Part shown: in pieces, positions 7,203 through 14,799 of the stretch | How the letters are laid out: the number at the start of each line of letters is the position of its first letter | Position numbering within the stretch: the stretch's first letter is position 1 | DNA from: JACRIK01 sp040753835 | GTDB taxonomy: Bacteria > Planctomycetota > MHYJ01 > JACQXL01 | Direction of reading: 5' to 3' | Assembly (NCBI GenBank): GCA_040753835.1 | Contig: JBFMDM010000012.1 | Span: 1 to 32,132, forward strand | Length of the DNA: 32,132 nt | The notes under the pieces: generated by a model | Database searches by the model: none | Seen by the model: only the letters and a program-made list of their open reading frames with translations | Told to the model about the DNA's origin: nothing | Position numbers and translations under genes: made by a program

Positions 7203-7536
7203 TGCCGGTAGAAGCCCCTTATGGGCGACGTGCCGGCACTTATCCCGATGTCCCCGAACTTGAGTTCAGGGGGACATCGGGGTTAATATTCACCCCCACC
7301 CCGAATGCATTCGGGGTGGGGGTAAACCAGGATGCGCCTCGTTAGCAAGTATTATCCCAAATTATTCATCCGAAAGTCAAAATGACAACAAAGCGTTTTG
7401 GATATTCGTGTTTATACCATAAAGTAACCCCGCACATAACCTCTACTTGGGACGGCCTCAGTTGCAGGTTATGTGCGGGATTGCCAGCACATTATAATAA
7501 CCGTCAGATGGTCTTCAGCATAATTGTGTAAAAGTT
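7203..7536. other. intergenic block of consecutive palindromes
   Basis: No gene is visible. At least four perfect or near-perfect palindromes follow each other: AGTGCCGG...CCGGCACT (about 7201-7240), a CCCGATGTCCCC-type hairpin (7244-7281), ACCCCCACCCCGAA paired with its complement (about 7291-7323), and the 14-bp-armed element at 7429-7479. The first could end floA transcription, although it lacks a clear U-run. Confidence 0.75.
7429..7479. repeat. palindromic element P1 (CCCGCACATAACCT arms)
   Basis: Perfect 14-bp arms (7429-7442 and 7466-7479) around a 23-bp loop. The loop start (CTACTTGGGA) and end (CAGTTGC) closely match the element inside the pilin-like gene at 30241-30293, while the arms differ by paired changes. 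It is therefore one copy of a dispersed element. Confidence 0.9.
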
Positions 7537-9036
7537 ATGAATAGAGCGGGTTATTGCGCTGTCGCTCTTATCCTGGCTTTTTTCATCTGCGCCGGTTCAT
7601 TCTTCCTGGCGCATACCGCTCCAAACAAAAGCACGAATAATCTTCCCGCCAGGATAGACACGTTGATTTCCAAATACGGACTGGAAAAATCAGATATCGC
7701 CGTCAAGGTCATTACCCTGCCCGGCGATAAAACCGTCTATGAGCGCAATGCCGATACCTCAATGGTCATCGCCTCAAACACCAAATTGTTTTCATCGTCC
7801 TGCGCTTTATGCAAACTCGGGCCTGACTTCAAATTCACCACCTCGCTTTCTTATGATGGCGTCATAACAGGCAATTCACTGCAGGGCAATTTAGTGGTCT
7901 GGAGCAACGGCGACCCGAATATCTCAGGCCGGTTCTACAGCAATAACCCGACGGCTGTATTTGAGCAATGGGCCGACAAACTCAACCAATCAGGTATCAA
8001 GGAAGTCCGGGGCAATCTGGTTATTGACCAGAGCGCCTTTGACCGCGAATGCATCCCGGCTGCCTGGCCCAAAGAACAGTTGTCATACTGGTACTGCGCG
8101 CCCATCTCGGCGGTCTCTTTCAACGACAACTGCGTGGACATCTCGGTCTTAACCGACACAAAAACCGGCAAACTGCGCTATGCCCTCTCGCCTGAAACCA
8201 AATACGTCAATATCTCATTCAAGGCAACGTTGGACAGAAAATTATCAGCCAACCAACTCAGGTTCTCGCGCCTGCCGGGAACCAACCGCATCAATATCCG
8301 GGGCAAGGCGTCGCCCAAAGGCATACCAATCAAGGAATGCATCACTGTGGACAACCCGGGCCTGTTCTTCGGAACGGTGCTAAAGGAAACCCTGACCAGG
8401 AAAGGCATCGCCATTTCAGGCGAAATCCTGACCACGGACGAGCCGTACAAACCCAGCCCCTGCGTGCAGGGGCTGGGTAAACCCTCCGGGAGTATAACCA
8501 AAATAGCCGAAAGCGCTACCGACCTGGTCCAGGCGATGAATGTGGTGAACAAACGTAGCCAGAATTTCTATGCAGAGCAGATATTAAAGGCAATGGCGCA
8601 TCATTACCAGGGCAAGGGAAATACGGCTGCAGGATTGGAAATCATCAGGGAATTCCTGAGCCGGGAATTGGGCCTGGAGCCGGGCAGTTTCACCATATCC
8701 GACGCCAGCGGACTGGCCCGGCAGAACCGCTTCTCGGCCAGCCAGATAATCACCTTGCTGAAATATATGCACGGCCATAAATACTTCACCGCATTCAGGG
8801 ACTCGCTCAATTACGAACGTTGGAATTTCTCCAACAGGGAATCGGTCTGGACCAAGACCGGTTATCTCAGAAACGCCCTGGCGCTATCCGGCTATATCCG
8901 CCGCAGCAAGGACGATTACTACGCCTTCTCAGTCATCATCAACGGCTTCGGCGATTCCGGAGATGAGCAATCAAATCCCGGGCGGGAAAACGCCGAGAAC
9001 TTCCGGTCTGAGTTGGTCTGGTTATTGCAGAAATAA
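7537..9036 (+). CDS. dacB: D-alanyl-D-alanine carboxypeptidase/endopeptidase, PBP4 type (peptidase S13)
   Basis: A 499-residue periplasmic serine enzyme that trims peptidoglycan stem peptides. A signal anchor (about residues 7-27) is followed by the S13 active-site set: S80-N-T-K83, S341-Q-N343 and K440-T-G442. The large insert between the first two motifs, typical of PBP4, is present. A perfect hairpin (8451-8478) is translated in frame as part of K-P-S-P-C-V-Q-G-L-G-K in that insert (about residues 305-314) and looks like an inserted repeat. No good Shine-Dalgarno is visible before the ATG. The presence of this enzyme implies a peptidoglycan wall. Confidence 0.94.
   Translation: MNRAGYCAVALILAFFICAGSFFLAHTAPNKSTNNLPARIDTLISKYGLEKSDIAVKVITLPGDKTVYERNADTSMVIASNTKLFSSSCALCKLGPDFKFTTSLSYDGVITGNSLQGNLVVWSNGDPNISGRFYSNNPTAVFEQWADKLNQSGIKEVRGNLVIDQSAFDRECIPAAWPKEQLSYWYCAPISAVSFNDNCVDISVLTDTKTGKLRYALSPETKYVNISFKATLDRKLSANQLRFSRLPGTNRINIRGKASPKGIPIKECITVDNPGLFFGTVLKETLTRKGIAISGEILTTDEPYKPSPCVQGLGKPSGSITKIAESATDLVQAMNVVNKRSQNFYAEQILKAMAHHYQGKGNTAAGLEIIREFLSRELGLEPGSFTISDASGLARQNRFSASQIITLLKYMHGHKYFTAFRDSLNYERWNFSNRESVWTKTGYLRNALALSGYIRRSKDDYYAFSVIINGFGDSGDEQSNPGRENAENFRSELVWLLQK
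8451..8478. repeat. perfect hairpin inside dacB
   Basis: ACCCAGCCCCTGC (8451-8463) and its exact complement (8466-8478) separated by 2 bases, lying in frame within the dacB coding sequence. The CCCAGC outer bases recall the arms of the element at 30241-30293. Confidence 0.85.
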
Positions 9037-9065
9037 CCACGCACATAAATTTATTTATTATTTTA

Positions 9066-9094
9066 TTGTGCAGCGAACGGATATCTGTTATAAT
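9066..9094 (+). promoter_or_regulatory. promoter for the thioredoxin-like gene
   Basis: TTGTGC (9066-9071), a 17-bp spacer and a perfect TATAAT (9089-9094). The predicted transcript start near 9101 coincides with the first base of stem I of the leader. Confidence 0.6.
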
Positions 9095-9100
9095 AATAGC

Positions 9101-9175
9101 GTTACCCACGTAATATAAACTTATGCGCGGGGTAACTCGCGGTAATTCATCTCATTCAAACCGCGAGTAAGGAGG
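9101..9175 (+). promoter_or_regulatory. two-stem leader with embedded Shine-Dalgarno (copy 3)
   Basis: Stem I: GTTACCC (9101-9107) with GGGTAAC (9130-9136). Stem II: ACTCGCGGT (9135-9143) with ACCGCGAGT (9160-9168). They overlap by two bases. TAAGGAGG follows at once and the ATG is at 9181. The stem II arms differ from the other copies by paired changes. Confidence 0.85.
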
Positions 9176-9180
9176 CATTT

Positions 9181-10233
9181 ATGAAAACATACCGTTTAAC
9201 CCTTCTCGCAACCGCTTTTCTGGCGTTAGCCGCCATCCCGGTTTACTATACCTTAGGCGAGGATGAGGTTACCATTGACAAGATAAATTTCGGGACTCTC
9301 TGGATGGGCGAGGAAATCACCAAAGAAGACCTATCAGACCACGTGGTCGGCGTGGAATTCTGGGGCAAATGGTGTGGTCCCTGCCGTGCCGCTATGCCTC
9401 ATCTGGTCAACTGGTATAAAAAATACAGCCCTAATGGCTTTATTCTCCTCGGCTTGCACTCCACCAAACAAGAAACCAAAGAAGAAGTCATCGCCTTCTG
9501 CAAGCAAAACAAGATAACCTTTAATATCTATGACCGCGGTAGTATCTCAGGTGTAGATGTTAGCGGTATCCCGCATTTTACACTCTTTGACCATACCGGT
9601 AAGATGGTCTATGACGGTCATCCGATGGAAGCGGCTGCAGAAAAGGCGCTGTCTGAGGCGATGAAAAATGCACCTGATTGGCTGGTAGGCGAGGGTCCAT
9701 ATAAAAAACTGAAAGCCCTTGCAGAAAAGATAAAAGAACGCAAAGGCCTCGGTGGAGTGCTCAAAACCATCAAGGAAAAACACCTCAATTCTCAAGACCC
9801 GGACGAGAAAGCCGAGGCGGAAAAACTTCTTGAACGTCTCACCCGCTACGGCAATAAATTACTACAGAAGGCAGATGGCTTGAAAACTACCGAGCCGTTA
9901 AAGTCCCATAATCTCTACCAGGAAACATCCAAGTTATTCAAGGGCGATGAAATCGGCGATAATGCCGACAATGCCCTCAAGGACCTGAAAGAGGACAAGA
10001 CATTCCAGGATAATCTCAAGGCGGACAAGGAACTCTCGGAGATGATTCCGGATATAGAAAAACTAAAGGCCTGCGGCAAATGCGGGACGTTCAATAAGGA
10101 ATGCGAGGCCTGCAAGAAGAAGAATGCCTCCCTGGAGGCGCTCATCCAGAAAGCCAAGGGAATACTGAAAAAATATCCGGACTCGCCGGCCGCCGCAAAG
10201 GTCAAGGAACTTCTGCCGGTTGAGCAAAAATAG
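9181..10233 (+). CDS. exported thioredoxin-fold protein, TlpA/ResA-like
   Basis: 350 residues. An N-terminal signal sequence (about 1-25) is followed by a thioredoxin-like domain with W-G-K-W-C65-G-P-C68-R and a cis-proline context G-I-P-H-F-T-L-F-D near residue 130, as in TlpA/ResA envelope thiol-disulfide oxidoreductases. The second half (about 175-350) is a lysine/glutamate-rich helical extension that is not part of that family. It carries a small cysteine cluster (C-G-K-C-G-T-F-N-K-E-C-E-A-C-K, about 298-312) with two C-x-x-C pairs, and then a segment resembling a tetratricopeptide helix pair. The partner is unknown. The start is fixed by the strong GGAGG of the leader. Confidence 0.88.
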   Translation: MKTYRLTLLATAFLALAAIPVYYTLGEDEVTIDKINFGTLWMGEEITKEDLSDHVVGVEFWGKWCGPCRAAMPHLVNWYKKYSPNGFILLGLHSTKQETKEEVIAFCKQNKITFNIYDRGSISGVDVSGIPHFTLFDHTGKMVYDGHPMEAAAEKALSEAMKNAPDWLVGEGPYKKLKALAEKIKERKGLGGVLKTIKEKHLNSQDPDEKAEAEKLLERLTRYGNKLLQKADGLKTTEPLKSHNLYQETSKLFKGDEIGDNADNALKDLKEDKTFQDNLKADKELSEMIPDIEKLKACGKCGTFNKECEACKKKNASLEALIQKAKGILKKYPDSPAAAKVKELLPVEQK

Positions 10234-10239
10234 CAATTC

Positions 10240-10310
10240 ACCACAAAGGCGCAAAGGGCACAAGGAATTAAATCGGCATATTTATTTTGTGGTCTCTGTG
10301 TCTTTGTGGT
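10240..10310. repeat. nonamer arrays in inverted orientation (CACAAAGGN)
   Basis: ACCACAAAG with following 9-bp units at the left, and the reverse complement ending CTTTGTGGT at the right, around an AT-rich centre. The outer arms could pair. It lies between two plus-strand genes and might act as a terminator, although this is only suggested by the pairing. Confidence 0.75.
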
Positions 10311-10366
10311 TAAAACTCCGGTAATCTTCATTGACATTTTATTCTGTTCTTGTTAATCTTCTTCTA

Positions 10367-11644
10367 ATGAATATTGCCTATTTTGACTGTTCTTCAGGCG
10401 CCAGCGGAGATATGATTCTATCCGGACTGCTGGACGCCCACCTACACCAAGGTTTCGGCGGGCAAGCCGGATTTTCTTTTAGTAAACTCAAATCGGCTCT
10501 TGCGCCATTACTCAAGCCGTTTAAGGTTAAACTGTCATTCAGGCGAGTGGAGCGCTGCGGCCTGAGCGGCCTGAAGATTGATATCACCGGAGCGGACAAG
10601 CGTCTTTCCATTGATGAAATATCAAGCGCTATCAGGAAATCACGGCTGCCACAACAGGTTAAGACAAACTCGCTGAAAATTCTCAAACGAATAGCAGACG
10701 CTGAAACAAAGGTCCACCATCCTACGCCCTTCGGACTACGGAATGGTAGGTATTCCGAAGCCAAAGGCGAAGGATACCATCATCACCATAAATCAAAGCA
10801 TATAAGATTACACGACCACGCAGTGGTCGAGTTAAGCGAATTAGGGTCAGTTGATACCTTAATTGATATAGTCGGTTCGTCATTAGGCATTTATTATTTA
10901 GGCATTGAGCGCATCTATGTCTCGGCCCTGCCGCTGAATGAAGGCAAGGTCAGGTGCGCGCACGGGCTCTATCCTTTGCCTGCGCCCGGAACAATGGAAC
11001 TGCTCAAGAACTTTGAGCTATTCCGAAGCCCGATTAAGAAGGAACTGGTCACGCCCACCGGCGCGGCTATATTGACCACCCTGGGCAGACCATCCAACGA
11101 GATTCCGCAATTTAATATTTCTAAGATTGGCTACGGCGCCGGAACGCTCGACCTGCCTGACCAGCCCAATATCCTCAGGGTATTTATCGGCACGATGGCT
11201 GAATCCAAGGCCGAAAAAGATACCATTTGTGTTTTAGAAACCAATATTGACAACGCCACAGGCGAGGTCATCGGCTATACCGTGGAAAAACTATTCAAGG
11301 CCGGCGCATTGGACGTATTCACCCTGCCCATCCAGATGAAGAAATCCCGACCCGGGGTATTGTTACAGGCGCTTGCGCCTATTGACCTAATTCCCAAAAT
11401 GGAAGAGATTATCTTCTCCGAACTCCCGACCCTGGGCATCAGGAAATACCTCACCAATCGCGCCAAACTTAGGCGGGAAATCCGGCCGGTCAGTACCAAG
11501 TATGGTGTTATCAAAGTCAAGGTAAGTTATTTAGGCGAAGACGCCAGACATATTTCTCCTGAATACGAGGATTGCCGCAGGGCCGCCCAGAAATACAATG
11601 TGCCGCTAAGACAGGTCATTACAGAAGCGTTGGGAAAGAAATAA
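10367..11644 (+). CDS. larC: nickel pincer cofactor biosynthesis protein LarC
   Basis: LarC inserts nickel into the pyridinium bis-thiocarboxylate mononucleotide to complete the cofactor of lactate racemase-type enzymes. The N-terminal M-N-I-A-Y-F-D-C-S-S-G-A-S-G-D-M is diagnostic, so I start at 10367 rather than at an in-frame ATG 36 bases upstream. The His-rich segment, E-L-G-S-V-D-T-L-I-D-I-V-G, L-P-L-N-E-G-K-V and V-T-P-T-G-A-A-I-L also match. At about 425 residues it is slightly long. Two in-frame repeat-like insertions, at about residues 25-36 (10438-10475) and 118-136 (10720-10774), account for this. The partners LarB and LarE and a lactate racemase are not in the window. No clear ribosome-binding site is seen. 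Confidence 0.9.
   Translation: MNIAYFDCSSGASGDMILSGLLDAHLHQGFGGQAGFSFSKLKSALAPLLKPFKVKLSFRRVERCGLSGLKIDITGADKRLSIDEISSAIRKSRLPQQVKTNSLKILKRIADAETKVHHPTPFGLRNGRYSEAKGEGYHHHHKSKHIRLHDHAVVELSELGSVDTLIDIVGSSLGIYYLGIERIYVSALPLNEGKVRCAHGLYPLPAPGTMELLKNFELFRSPIKKELVTPTGAAILTTLGRPSNEIPQFNISKIGYGAGTLDLPDQPNILRVFIGTMAESKAEKDTICVLETNIDNATGEVIGYTVEKLFKAGALDVFTLPIQMKKSRPGVLLQALAPIDLIPKMEEIIFSELPTLGIRKYLTNRAKLRREIRPVSTKYGVIKVKVSYLGEDARHISPEYEDCRRAAQKYNVPLRQVITEALGKK
10438..10475. repeat. repeat-like insertion in larC (encodes L-H-Q-G-F-G-G-Q)
   Basis: GCCCACCTACACCAAGG and the following TTTCGGCGGGC, with complementary GCCC/GGGC ends, are translated as H-L-H-Q-G-F-G-G-Q-A in a place where LarC normally has a short loop. 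From memory, this peptide recurs as an in-frame insertion in unrelated proteins of environmental genomes. I cannot verify that here. Confidence 0.5.
10720..10774. repeat. imperfect palindrome inside larC
   Basis: Left arm 10720-10744 (starting TCCTACGCCCTTCGGAC) and right arm 10752-10774 (reverse complement starting TCCTTCGCCTTTGGC) pair over about 23 bases with a few mismatches. It is translated in frame as T-P-F-G-L-R-N-G-R-Y-S-E-A-K-G-E-G-Y between two LarC core segments. Confidence 0.75.
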
Positions 11645-11668
11645 ACCACGAATTATCGGTATTCTCAT

Positions 11669-11923
11669 TTACATCTCCCCTGTCTTCCACCACTTCTTCA
11701 TATCCTCTTCTTCCTTAATTATATCCCGTAAGTCGTCCAATGCGTAGAACACCTGCTGGACGGTTTCGAGTTTGATATCCAACGCATAGACCGTGCCCAT
11801 TATTCCCTCGTCACAGGAACCAGACAGACGATAAGCAATAACCAGGTCCCGGGCCTGCTCAAGGGTCAGATTAAACCGCTTGGCCAGGATTTCTACAATC
11901 TTACGTTCGTCTTCTTTACTCAT
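11669..11923 (-). CDS. hypothetical protein, 84 residues
   Basis: A small, acidic, helical protein with no signal or membrane segment. I do not recognise it. The N-terminal half (residues 3-32) could form a helix-turn-helix-like bundle (I-V-E-I-L-A-K-R-F-N-L-T-L-E-Q-A-R-D-L-V). The single Cys at position 37 is not in a motif. No Shine-Dalgarno is visible before the ATG, which lowers confidence. It lies convergent to larC and downstream of folD, from which a nonamer array separates it. Confidence 0.5.
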   Translation of the reverse strand: MSKEDERKIVEILAKRFNLTLEQARDLVIAYRLSGSCDEGIMGTVYALDIKLETVQQVFYALDDLRDIIKEEEDMKKWWKTGEM

Positions 11924-11943
11924 GCAAATTACCGTTTTATTTC

Positions 11944-12000
11944 ACCACAAAGGTCACAAAGGACACAAAGATAATCTGCGTAATCTGTGCAATCTGTGGT
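11944..12000. repeat. mixed nonamer array (CACAAAGGN then TAATCTGNG)
   Basis: Three 9-bp units of the CACAAAG type are followed by three of the AATCTGTG type. The whole is bracketed by ACCACA at the left and TGTGGT at the right. It sits directly after the folD stop codon. Confidence 0.85.
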
Positions 12001-12002
12001 TG

Positions 12003-12878
12003 CTATTTTACGCCACTAAGTTTCCTGGCCGCCTTCACCGTGTTAACCATTAGCATTGCAATAGTCATCGGGCCGACTCCGCCCGGAACCGGCGTAATGG
12101 CCTTTGCCTTGTCCTTGATTGCCTCAAAGTCCACGTCTCCGCACAGACCCTCAGGCAGGCGATTGACCCCGACGTCAATCACCACCGCGCCGTTCTTGAC
12201 CATATCAGCCGTGACGAACTTGGGCTTGCCGATGGCCGCGACCAGTATATCGGCCCGGCGGCAGACCTCGCCGATGTCCTTGGTATTGGAGTGACAGATA
12301 GTTACCGTAGCGTTCTCGGCCATCAGCAGAAGCGCGGCCGGCTTGCCCACGATGTTGCTCCGGCCCACGATGACCGCCTCGGCGCCGTTGATGTTGACAT
12401 TATGCCTTCTCAACAACTGGATGATGCCGTGCGGGGTGCAGGGCAGGTACATCTTTTCCTCTTCTATTTCCCGCATATTCTTCTTGGACAGGAGTTTGCC
12501 CATATTCATCAGATGGAATCCATCCACATCCTTGTCAGGCGAGATGGCCAGAAGCACCTTGTCTGCATTGATGTGCTTGGGCAGGGGCAACTGGCAGAGG
12601 ATGCCGTGGATATTCTTGTCCTTGTTGAGCCGGTCAATCAGGTTGAGCAATTCGGTCTCCTGGACATCAGCCGGTAGTTTATTATGGAGCGAGATAATGC
12701 CCAGTTTCTCGCAGGTCTTGACCTTCTGGCCGATATAGACCTTGGATGCCTCGTCCTCACCCACCAGGATGGTGGCCAGGCAGGGCTTGACGCCTTTGGC
12801 CAGCAGTTGGGTTACCTCCTCCTTGAGTTCGGCCTGGATTTTCTTGGATGTCTCGGTGCCGGATATGATTGTCGCCAT
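12003..12878 (-). CDS. folD: methylenetetrahydrofolate dehydrogenase / methenyltetrahydrofolate cyclohydrolase
   Basis: A bifunctional cytosolic enzyme interconverting 5,10-methylene-, methenyl- and 10-formyl-tetrahydrofolate, feeding purine and formyl-Met-tRNA synthesis. At 291 residues it has the usual length. Visible signatures are Y-I-G-Q-K-V-K-T-C (catalytic Tyr and Lys near 50-56), Q-L-P-L-P-K-H (about 98-104), V-G-R-S-N-I-V-G-K-P (NADP site, about 172-181) and P-V-P-G-G-V-G-P-M-T near the end. The start is fixed by the GAGAGGAG Shine-Dalgarno of the two-stem leader. The phosphatase gene lies upstream on the same strand. Confidence 0.96.
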   Translation of the reverse strand: MATIISGTETSKKIQAELKEEVTQLLAKGVKPCLATILVGEDEASKVYIGQKVKTCEKLGIISLHNKLPADVQETELLNLIDRLNKDKNIHGILCQLPLPKHINADKVLLAISPDKDVDGFHLMNMGKLLSKKNMREIEEEKMYLPCTPHGIIQLLRRHNVNINGAEAVIVGRSNIVGKPAALLLMAENATVTICHSNTKDIGEVCRRADILVAAIGKPKFVTADMVKNGAVVIDVGVNRLPEGLCGDVDFEAIKDKAKAITPVPGGVGPMTIAMLMVNTVKAARKLSGVK

Positions 12879-12884
12879 ATTTCT

Positions 12885-12964
12885 CTCCTCTCTTACTGGC
12901 TGTTAACGACAAAGGAGTTTCACAGCCAGTTAGACCTCGCCGAATCCCAACGGGAGTAGGCGAG
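12885..12964 (-). promoter_or_regulatory. two-stem leader with embedded Shine-Dalgarno (copy 4)
   Basis: On the minus strand: stem I has CTCGCC/GGCGAG arms (12959-12964 and 12936-12941) with an inner TCCC/GGGA pair. Stem II has ACTGGCTGT/ACAGCCAGT arms (12922-12930 and 12895-12903). TAAGAGAGGAG follows directly and leads to the folD ATG at 12878. Here the leader lies between two genes on the same strand. Confidence 0.85.
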
Positions 12965-12973
12965 TTACATTTA

Positions 12974-13594
12974 TTACTCAATTGTTTCTATTTTCGGTTC
13001 CGCTACTGTCTGAATCTTATTCTTTATCGCTTCCTTATCAAACGCCTTGATATATTTCGGGATATCCTTATAGATTTTATGCCGGCCGAAGAGGTCGGTC
13101 TCGGCCAGTGCGTCCTCGTTCTTCCAGCCCTGGACATAAATGCGGTAAGAGGCGACCATCAGGCCGGTCCGGTCCGCGCCGTGTGCGCAGTGGGCAAAGA
13201 CCGGCTGGTTCTTCGGGTCGGTCGCCACCTTCAGGAATGCGGCTATCTTTTCCTCTTCCACGTCGTCCGCCTCGCAGGGAATCAGGCAATACTGCAGGCC
13301 CAGGCCTTTCATCATTTCTACATCCGAATGATTGTCCCGCAGGTTAATGACGGTTTTAATGCCCATCTTCTTGAGTTCGGCAAACCCTTCGGGCTCCGGC
13401 TGCGCGCCGCGATATAGGACATCCGATACCTTTGCAAAGTTGGACAGGCCGTGAATGTCATCACGAGGCGTGGCAAAAATATTAGCCGTGCCGGCGGCCT
13501 GTGTCTGCGTCTGCTGGCAATTACAGGCGGTGAGCGCTGATAATCCGAGAATAAATACAACCGCCAGCAACCGAAAACGATATATGTTCAGCAT
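12974..13594 (-). CDS. lipoprotein dual-specificity/tyrosine phosphatase-like protein
   Basis: 206 residues. A signal peptide with lipobox L-T-A-C (Cys24) suggests export and lipidation. The domain from about residue 45 has G-L-S-N-F, V-S-D-V-L-Y-R-G-A-Q-P, G-I-K-T-V-I-N-L-R-D and the active-site loop H-C-A-H-G-A-D-R-T-G near 139-148. This fits the H-C-x5-R-T signature of cysteine-based phosphatases in a family of bacterial exported phosphatases. The general acid Asp upstream is plausible (C-E-A-D-D). The natural substrate (protein phosphotyrosine, phosphoinositide or polysaccharide-linked phosphate) is unknown. The start ATG has only a weak ribosome-binding site. Confidence 0.88.
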   Translation of the reverse strand: MLNIYRFRLLAVVFILGLSALTACNCQQTQTQAAGTANIFATPRDDIHGLSNFAKVSDVLYRGAQPEPEGFAELKKMGIKTVINLRDNHSDVEMMKGLGLQYCLIPCEADDVEEEKIAAFLKVATDPKNQPVFAHCAHGADRTGLMVASYRIYVQGWKNEDALAETDLFGRHKIYKDIPKYIKAFDKEAIKNKIQTVAEPKIETIE

Positions 13595-13615
13595 ATGCTA
13601 TATCATATATATTTC

Positions 13616-13643
13616 TTGATAATAATCTATATTTTCATATATA
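13616..13643 (+). promoter_or_regulatory. probable promoter of tRNA-Leu
   Basis: TTGATA (13616-13621), a 16-bp AT-rich spacer and TATATA (13638-13643), about 20 bases upstream of the tRNA. Confidence 0.4.
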
Positions 13644-13662
13644 TTTTGTCTGAAAATACCAG

Positions 13663-13745
13663 GCCGAAGTGGCGGAATGGCAGACGCTGGGGACTTAAAA
13701 TCCCCTGGCCGCAAGGTCGTGAGGGTTCAACTCCCTCCTTCGGCA
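13663..13745 (+). tRNA. tRNA-Leu (anticodon UAA)
   Basis: 83 nt with a full cloverleaf. The acceptor arms GCCGAAG and CTTCGGC pair perfectly. The anticodon stem GGGGA/TCCCC encloses CTTAAAA, giving anticodon TAA. The variable arm is long (class II), and the T arm is GAGGG-TTCAACT-CCCTC. The discriminator is A, as expected for leucine. CCA is not encoded. Confidence 0.95.
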
Positions 13746-13775
13746 CTTACCACCCTGCATCGTGCATCTTGAATC

Positions 13776-14744
13776 TTATATCTCCCTCTTGATTGCCTTA
13801 GCCAGTGGCTTGAGGTCTTTCATCAATGAACTGAATTCCGGCAGGTTGAGCGATTGGAATCCATCGCTTAAGGCCTTTTCCGGAACATTATGAACTTCTA
13901 TCAACAATCCATCCGCACCGGCAGCCACGGACGCCTTGGCCACAGCCGGCACCAGGTTGCGCACGCCCGTGGCGTGGCTCGGGTCAACTATCACCGGCAG
14001 ATGTGAGAGTTGTTTCAGGAGCGGAATGGCCGAGATATCCAGGGTATTTCGGGTATATTTCTCAAAGGTCCTGATGCCCCGCTCGCAGAGCATGACATTG
14101 GGATTGCCCTGTGACAGGATGTATTCGGCGGCCATTACCAGTTCCTCCAGGGTGGACATCATCCCACGTTTCAGCAGGACCGGTTTCCTGGTCTGACCCG
14201 CCTCTTCAAGGAGCGAATAGTTCTGCATATTGCGCGCGCCGATTTGGAGGATATCAGCGTAGCGGCTGACTAAGGCCACATTGGCAGAACTGACCACCTC
14301 GGTCACAACCGGTAATCCGGTCTTGCGGCTGACCTCAGCCAGGATTTTGAGCCCTTCCTGCTTCAAACCCTAAAAACTATAAGGCGAGGTACGTGGCTTG
14401 AATGCGCCGCCCCTGAGAATATCAGCGCCGGACTTCCTGACCGCCCGGGCAATGGCCAGCATCTGCTCGTAACCCTCCACGGCGCAGGGCCCGGCCATTA
14501 TCACCATCTTTTTGGCGCCGATTACTGTCTTACCCACCTTGATATGGGTGTCCGAACGCTTGTGCCGGAGCACGGCCAGTTTGAAGGGCTTATCGGTCCG
14601 GATTACCTTAGCCACGCCCTTAATCCGGTTGAGGCGCAGATTCAGGATTGACGGTTCGTCCCCGATAATGCCTATCTGGGTCACGCCGTCTGATTTGGAC
14701 AGGTGCGGTAAATAGCCGGCCTTTTCTATCCGGTTAATCAGCAT
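13776..14744 (-). pseudogene. 3-deoxy-7-phosphoheptulonate (DAHP) synthase, interrupted by an in-frame TAG
   Basis: First enzyme of the shikimate pathway, type I beta form. Residues 1-65 form the N-terminal ferredoxin-like regulatory domain seen in the Thermotoga-type enzyme. The barrel then begins with M-A-G-P-C-A-V-E and K-P-R-T-S-P-Y-S-F. A TAG at 14370-14372 follows. The frame continues unchanged with G-L-K-Q-E-G-L-K-I-L, L-L-K-R-G-M, G-I-R-T-F-E and D-P-S-H-A-T-G. The paralogue at 16646 has Gln at the TAG position, so one CAG-to-TAG change explains the break. All other catalytic motifs are intact, so the event is recent, a sequencing error, or read through. It is the last gene of the aromatic operon. 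Confidence 0.9.
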
Positions 14745-14799
14745 TGATATCTACCCGACGTTTGCCCGTGGTTTGAGTTTTACTACTATCATATTTTTA

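Noticed and set aside
13595..13792. Plus-strand reading frame over the tRNA
   Set aside because: It is entirely explained by tRNA-Leu and its AT-rich promoter region.
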